DNA from: Streptosporangiaceae bacterium
GTDB lineage: Bacteria > Actinomycetota > Actinomycetes > Streptosporangiales > Streptosporangiaceae
DNA: 10,226 nucleotides
Assembly (NCBI GenBank): GCA_030040475.1
Contig: JASHTQ010000240.1
Span: 1-10,226 of the forward strand
Reading direction: 5' to 3'
Part shown: positions 6,542 through 10,226 of the stretch, in pieces
Layout: every line of letters starts with the position of its first letter
Position numbering within the stretch: the stretch's first letter is position 1
Notes under the pieces: generated by a model
Database searches by the model: none
What the model was told of the DNA's origin: nothing
The model's input: only the letters and a program-made list of their open reading frames with translations
Made by a program: the position numbers and the translations under genes

Positions 6542-8196
6542 TGACTAGTAGCGAAGCATCCGTCCCCGCCGGAGCGGCCAAGGCCGCAAGTACCGCGTCT
6601 ACCAGGCTCTTCGTCAGGCAGACCTCCGGCCTCGTCCGTGACCTGGGAATTCCCGCGGCGACCGGCATCTCGCTGGCGTCCGTCGCCGTCGTCAACACGT
6701 TCATCAACTTCAACGCGGGCCTGACGGACTTCGCCAAGGCCGACATGTACCTGCCGCTGGTCGCCGGGGCGGTGATCTGGCTTGTCGCCATGTTCGCCTA
6801 CAGGTACCTGCTGCGCGCGGTGCCCCGGGCCGGCGGCGAGTACGTCTACCTGTCCCGGATCGTCTCCCCCGCGGCCGGCTCGGTGGCCGGGCTCGGCATC
6901 GCCATCGTCTTCACCTACATCCTGTCGACCAACGCGCATTTCGCCGCGCAGTTCACCCCGTTCATGCTGAGCGGGCTCGGCTCGGCGTTTCACTCCACCG
7001 CGCTCGCGAACGCGGGCAACCACCTGACGAGCAACATCGCCATCGCCTGGCTCAGCGTCGTGGTCATGCTGATCGTCGCCGCGCTGTCGCTGTTCTCGGT
7101 CAGGATCGTGGCCAGGATCATCTTCTGGCTGATCGTGCTGCAGGTGGTGGCGTTCGTGGTGCTGATCGGGGTGCTCGCGGCGAACTCGCACGCCGACTTC
7201 ACCTCTGCGCTGGCCAGCTACAGCCACAACCCGAACGCGTTCGCGGCCATCATCTCGGCGGCCAAGTCCAACGGCGTGGTGTTCGGCACCTCGGTCGCGG
7301 CGGGCGTGGCGATCATCCCGTTCATGGTGCTGAACTACAACGGCGTGCTGTATTCCTACTACGTCGGCGGCGAACTGCGCAGGCCGGGCAAGACCTACCT
7401 GTACGCCTCGGCGATCAGCATCGGCGTGCTCGTGGTGCTGTGGATCGGCGTCTGGGCGCTGCTGCGCGCCCGGGTCGGCCTGCAGTTCATGCAGGCGCAG
7501 GCCAACCTCAGCGTGGTCAACCCGGCCGCCTACGGGAAGATCACCAGCCTGAACTCGGTGGCGGGCGGCCTCGGCTACGGCATGATCCTGTCCACCGACC
7601 CGATCACCAAGATCCTGTTCGCGACCGCGGTGCCGCTGGCCGAGGTCGCGGTCAACCTGGCCTTCCTGACCGTGACCACCCGCGTCCTCTTCGCCCAGGC
7701 CTTCGACCGGCTGCTGCCGGTCGGCGTCGCCAAGATCGGCGACCGCAACCACGCGCCGAACGTCGCCATCGCGATCGTCCTGGTGATCGGGATCGGCTTC
7801 TGCTTCCTGACCAGCCTGGTCAACCTGGGCAGCATCGTCGCGCTGCAGAGCCTGTTCTTCGCGCTGATCCTGCTGGCCGGCGGCATCTCCGCGACCGTGC
7901 TGCCGCTGCGCAGAGCCGACCTGATCGAGACGCCGGGCATGGCAGCAGACGCCAGGCGCCGCTGGCTGCGCAACGTCACCTGGGTGGGCGCGGCCACCAC
8001 CGTGCTCGCCCTGTTCACCGTGTACGAGCTTGTCGCGCACTCCAGCGTGTACGGCAAGTTCAGCTGGGAGTCGATCCTCACGCTGGTGATCGTGCTCGGC
8101 GCCGGGCCGGTCATCTACCTGATCGCCCGCAGCGTGCGCAGGCAGCGCAACGCGCTTGACCTGTCCATGGCGATGCGGGAACTTCCACCGGAGTAG
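6541..8196 (+). CDS. APC-family amino acid/amine permease
   Basis: A 551-residue inner-membrane transporter of the amino acid-polyamine-organocation superfamily. About 12 hydrophobic segments are visible, near residues 37-57, 71-90, 113-132, 164-187, 190-213, 245-270, 287-310, 340-375 (likely one segment with its flanking loop), 407-425, 430-452, 478-498 and 508-529. Family signatures: PRAGGEYVYLSR at 95-106 after the second helix, YVGGELRRPGKT at 274-285 (the usual GE-x-x-x-P-x-K-T loop), and TRVLFAQAFDRLLP at 380-393. The hydrophilic N-terminus of about 35 residues is Ala/Ser-rich and cytoplasmic. Family members carry amino acids, polyamines or related amines in symport or exchange; which substrate cannot be read. 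It heads a likely operon whose next gene starts 3 bases after its stop. Confidence 0.93.
   Translation: MTSSEASVPAGAAKAASTASTRLFVRQTSGLVRDLGIPAATGISLASVAVVNTFINFNAGLTDFAKADMYLPLVAGAVIWLVAMFAYRYLLRAVPRAGGEYVYLSRIVSPAAGSVAGLGIAIVFTYILSTNAHFAAQFTPFMLSGLGSAFHSTALANAGNHLTSNIAIAWLSVVVMLIVAALSLFSVRIVARIIFWLIVLQVVAFVVLIGVLAANSHADFTSALASYSHNPNAFAAIISAAKSNGVVFGTSVAAGVAIIPFMVLNYNGVLYSYYVGGELRRPGKTYLYASAISIGVLVVLWIGVWALLRARVGLQFMQAQANLSVVNPAAYGKITSLNSVAGGLGYGMILSTDPITKILFATAVPLAEVAVNLAFLTVTTRVLFAQAFDRLLPVGVAKIGDRNHAPNVAIAIVLVIGIGFCFLTSLVNLGSIVALQSLFFALILLAGGISATVLPLRRADLIETPGMAADARRRWLRNVTWVGAATTVLALFTVYELVAHSSVYGKFSWESILTLVIVLGAGPVIYLIARSVRRQRNALDLSMAMRELPPE
8190..8193 (+). promoter_or_regulatory. Ribosome binding site of the phosphoesterase inside the permease 3' end
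   Basis: GGAG lies 6 bases before the ATG at 8200 and inside the last two sense codons of the permease, whose stop is at 8194-8196. This arrangement suggests translational coupling of the two genes. Confidence 0.65.
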
Positions 8197-8199
8197 CAG

Positions 8200-9168
8200 A
8201 TGCTGCGCAAGAAGGCCGGCAAGCAGCGCGCGCTGCGTATCTACTTCGCCACCGACGTGCATGGCTCAGAGGTCTGCTTCCGCAAGTTCCTCGCCGCCGC
8301 GAAGGTGTACGAGGCGGACGTGATCATCCTCGGCGGCGACTTCGCCGGCAAGGCCATCGTGCCGGTGCTCACGCAGGACGGCTTGCTGCGCGCGAGCGTG
8401 CGCGGCGACGACATCGCCGTGCCCGAGTCGGACTGGGACCGGCTGGCCGGCGACCTCGGCAAGGCGGGCCTGTACCCGGTCCGGATGGACGCCGCTGAGC
8501 TGGACCGGCTGACCGCCGACCCGGGCGCCCTCGACCGGCTGTTCCGCACCGAGATCTCGGCGCAGATGCAGCGCTGGTGTGACATGGCGGCCGAGCGGCT
8601 GGACCCGGCCGTCCGCTGCATCATCACGCCGGGCAACGACGACCCGGTGGACGCGGACCCGGTGATCGCGGCGCACCCGCGGGTGGAGTGCCCGGAGCTC
8701 GAGCTCTGCGACCTGGGGCCGGTCACGATGGCCAGCCTGGGCATCGTGCCCACCACGCCGTGGAACACCGAACGCGAGTGCACCGAGGACGAACTGGCCA
8801 AGCAGATCGACGAGATGCTGGACCCGCTGCCTGCCGGCGCGCCGTTCATCCTCAACCTGCACTGCCCGCCGTACGCGTCCGGCCTGGACGACGCGCCGGA
8901 GCTCGACGAGACGCTCAAGCCGGTGATCCGCGGCGGCCGGCCGAGCATCATCCCGGTCGGCAGCACCGCGGTGCGCGATGCCATCAAGCGCCATCAGCCG
9001 GTGGTCGGCCTGCACGGGCACATCCACGAGTCACGCGCGGCGCAGAAGATCGGCCGGACGCTGTGCGTGAATCCGGGCAGCGACTACTCCTCCGGGGTGC
9101 TGCGCGGCGCGGTGATCGACATCGCCCAGGATGGGTCCTGCCTGGACTTCCTGCTGACCACCGGATGA
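8200..9168 (+). CDS. Calcineurin-like metallophosphoesterase
   Basis: A 322-residue cytoplasmic metal-dependent phosphoesterase. The motif order of the family is complete: TDVHG (Asp19, His21), GGDFAG (Asp47), GNDD (Asn146, Asp147), NLHCPP (His221) and GLHGHIHES (His272, His274, His276), followed by CVNPGSDYSSG. These residues normally hold two metal ions. The canonical GNH(D/E) is GNDD here, as I recall for the GN(C/D)D motif of YfcE/MJ0936-type phosphodiesterases, so the usual acid histidine is absent. Between Asp47 and Asn146 lie about 98 residues, longer than in small YfcE-like enzymes, giving a helical insert that may cap the active site. The substrate may be a phosphomono- or diester. 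It follows the permease by 3 bases and precedes the Cgl0159-like gene by 27, so it is probably part of the same pathway. Confidence 0.9.
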   Translation: MLRKKAGKQRALRIYFATDVHGSEVCFRKFLAAAKVYEADVIILGGDFAGKAIVPVLTQDGLLRASVRGDDIAVPESDWDRLAGDLGKAGLYPVRMDAAELDRLTADPGALDRLFRTEISAQMQRWCDMAAERLDPAVRCIITPGNDDPVDADPVIAAHPRVECPELELCDLGPVTMASLGIVPTTPWNTERECTEDELAKQIDEMLDPLPAGAPFILNLHCPPYASGLDDAPELDETLKPVIRGGRPSIIPVGSTAVRDAIKRHQPVVGLHGHIHESRAAQKIGRTLCVNPGSDYSSGVLRGAVIDIAQDGSCLDFLLTTG

Positions 9169-9195
9169 GCGCTAGGGCTGGTGCGGGGGCCGGGC

Positions 9196-10080
9196 ATGTT
9201 CGCTGACCGGATCGCGGAGGTTATCGACACGCGCGCGCGCCGACCCGAGATGGTGGCGCAGGCGGCGCTCTCGCGCAAGCGCGCCCCCTGGGCGCCGTCG
9301 CTGCTGGGCCCGAGCGGCCGGCTGGTGCTGATCGCCGCCGACCACCCGGCCCGCGGCTCCTTGCGGGCGGGCAGGGAGGGGGCCGCCATGGCGGATCGCC
9401 CCGGCCTGCTCGAGCGGCTCTGCGTGGCCCTGGCCAGGCCGGGAGTCGACGGCGTGCTCGGCACCGCCGACGTGCTCGAGGACCTGCTGCTGCTCGGCGC
9501 GCTTGACGGCAAGGTGGTCATCGGCTCGATGAACCGCGGCGGCCTGGCCGGGAGCGTCTTCGAGATCGACGACAGGTTCACCGGCTACGACGCCGCCGCG
9601 ATATCCCGGATGGGCTTCGACGGCGGCAAGATGCTGATCCGGATCGACCCCGACGACCCGGCGACCCCGGCCACCTTGCAGGCGTGCGCGCACGCCGTGT
9701 CCGGCCTGGCCGACCGCCGGCTGGCCGCGATCCTCGAGCCGTTCATCTCCCACCGGGTCGACGGCCAGGTGCGCAACGACCTGTCCGCCGAGGCGATGAT
9801 GCGGGCCATCGCCATCGCCTCCGGCCTCGGCACGACCTCCGCGTACACCTGGCTGAAGGTGCCCGTGGTACCGGACATGGAGCGGGTCATGGCCGCGTCC
9901 ACGCTGCCGGCGCTGCTGCTCGGCGGCGAGGTCCCCGACGACCCTGAGTCCGCGTTCGCCGGCTGGCGCAAGGCGCTCCGGCTGCCGACCGTCAAGGGCC
10001 TGGTGGCCGGCCGTTCCCTGCTCTACCCCGCCGACGACGACGTGGCCGCCGCCGTCGACACCGCGGTCAGCCTGCTCTAG
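9196..10080 (+). CDS. Cgl0159-like (beta/alpha)8 aldolase-type protein
   Basis: A 294-residue TIM-barrel protein that I recognise as close to the Cgl0159 group (DeoC/LacD-like aldolase annotation), known from actinobacterial inositol-catabolism clusters. In numbering from the ATG at 9196: IAADHPARGS (46-55), DGVLGTADVLEDLLLLGAL (85-103), GKVVIGSMNRGGLAG (105-119), FDGGKMLIRID (141-151), AILEPF (178-183), TSAYTWLKVPVV (214-225), LLLGGEVPDD (241-250), VKGLVAGRSLLYP (266-278). Lys221 in the YTWLK strand is placed like the Schiff-base lysine of class I aldolases, and Lys145 is a second candidate; both assignments are inference. The ATG follows a G-rich stretch about 6 bases upstream. A GTG at 9181 would add 5 residues and cannot be excluded. 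It is the last gene of the permease operon. No other inositol gene is in view, so the substrate may differ. Confidence 0.85.
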   Translation: MFADRIAEVIDTRARRPEMVAQAALSRKRAPWAPSLLGPSGRLVLIAADHPARGSLRAGREGAAMADRPGLLERLCVALARPGVDGVLGTADVLEDLLLLGALDGKVVIGSMNRGGLAGSVFEIDDRFTGYDAAAISRMGFDGGKMLIRIDPDDPATPATLQACAHAVSGLADRRLAAILEPFISHRVDGQVRNDLSAEAMMRAIAIASGLGTTSAYTWLKVPVVPDMERVMAASTLPALLLGGEVPDDPESAFAGWRKALRLPTVKGLVAGRSLLYPADDDVAAAVDTAVSLL

Positions 10081-10167
10081 CCACGCCGGGCAGCCAGCAG
10101 GGGCCGGAGCTAAGGCCAGCGCTCGTTCTGCCTAAGGTCCTTTGATTTTTGCCGAACGATGAGTGGC
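10081..10167. other. Short intergenic region between convergent genes
   Basis: Eighty-seven bases separate the Cgl0159-like stop from the stop of the minus-strand VOC gene. Near 10141-10150 is a T-rich stretch (TTTGATTTTT) that could end the operon transcript, but the sequence before it forms only weak hairpins (for example GGCC-N8-GGCC near 10103-10118), so I do not call a firm terminator. Confidence 0.4.
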
Positions 10168-10202
10168 TCACGTATCCGCGCTGATAGCGATGAGGCAGAA
10201 CG
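10124..10202. repeat. 10-base inverted repeat spanning the convergent 3' ends
   Basis: CGTTCTGCCT at 10124-10133 is the exact reverse complement of AGGCAGAACG at 10193-10202, 59 bases apart. The right arm lies in the coding end of the VOC gene and the left arm past its stop. In a read-through RNA the arms could pair and act as a bidirectional stop, but the loop is long and chance is possible. Confidence 0.4.
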
Positions 10203-10226
10203 GGTGACCGGACGGGTCGGCGTAAA
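10168..10226 (-). CDS. VOC/glyoxalase-like protein, C-terminal end only
   Basis: Reading the minus strand from the window edge gives YADPSGHPFCLIAISADT followed by TGA at 10170-10168. The D-P-(S/A/E)-G-(H/N)-x-F-C-(L/V) pattern is the typical last strand of vicinal-oxygen-chelate (glyoxalase/bleomycin-resistance-like) domains in actinomycetes. Only 18 residues are in the window, so length, start and substrate cannot be judged. It is transcribed toward the permease operon and is not part of it. Confidence 0.7.
   Translation of the reverse strand, partial: YADPSGHPFCLIAISADT

Noticed and set aside
6515..6544. Tiny leader reading frame (MMLRLEVGQ, stop overlapping the permease GTG)
   Set aside because: It is only 9-10 codons, has no ribosome site of its own, and shows no run of a single amino acid that would suggest attenuation.
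5226..6791. 521-codon open frame on the - strand opposite the lipoprotein
   Set aside because: It runs through the hairpin terminator and promoter region, has shadow-type composition, and conflicts with the well-supported lipoprotein.
6496..8262. 588-codon open frame on the - strand opposite the permease
   Set aside because: The translation is Asp/His/Gln/Arg-rich with no recognisable fold. The + strand carries APC signatures and regular hydrophobic segments.
6541..10080. Full inositol-catabolism cluster
   Set aside because: Only the Cgl0159-like protein recalls such clusters. No IolA, B, C, D, E or G-like gene is visible, and the transporter is APC-type rather than a sugar-family inositol carrier.
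1..10226. Mobile element, CRISPR array, phage or tRNA signals
   Set aside because: No transposase, integrase, regularly spaced repeats, attachment-like direct repeats or tRNA-like cloverleaf was seen. Base composition and codon use look uniform apart from the AT-rich promoter island at about 6397-6438.

Overview
The window is very GC-rich (roughly 70% by eye), strongly third-position GC-biased, and uses GTG starts freely. Together with an LAL-type LuxR regulator, a lipoprotein and an APC transporter, this points to an actinomycete (Actinomycetota, probably a filamentous soil type). I see no rRNA, tRNA, insertion sequence, CRISPR array or phage gene.

Left part (1-4930): a large ATP-binding LuxR-family (LAL) regulator on the + strand converges, with a 23-base gap, on a minus-strand gene for a 708-residue two-domain protein. 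That protein is an alpha/beta-hydrolase joined by a Gly/Ala-rich linker to a MurG-like GT-B glycosyltransferase, and it is the most unusual single protein here. Bases 4931-5156 form a divergent intergenic region with a near-palindrome that could be an operator.

Middle (5157-6540): a secreted lipoprotein with an NHL-like beta-propeller ends in a strong GC-rich hairpin terminator. A 235-base intergenic region follows. It holds an AT-rich island with a TTGACA box, two closely spaced GACA/TGTC inverted repeats (one over the -35 box), and a leader with an inverted repeat that reaches the start codon.

Right part (6541-10080): three co-directional, tightly packed genes that look like one operon. 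They are an APC-family amino-acid/amine permease, a calcineurin-like metallophosphoesterase (3-base gap, its ribosome site inside the permease gene), and a Cgl0159-like (beta/alpha)8 aldolase-type protein (27-base gap). The logical reading is uptake of a small nitrogenous or polyol-type substrate, then phosphoester hydrolysis and an aldolase-type step. The substrate cannot be read from the sequence. Cgl0159-like proteins are best known to me from actinobacterial inositol clusters, but no other inositol gene is present here. At the right edge the last residues of a minus-strand VOC/glyoxalase-like protein converge on the operon.

The best candidates for something undescribed are the permease/phosphoesterase/Cgl0159-like module with its promoter-proximal operator pair, and the hydrolase-glycosyltransferase fusion.
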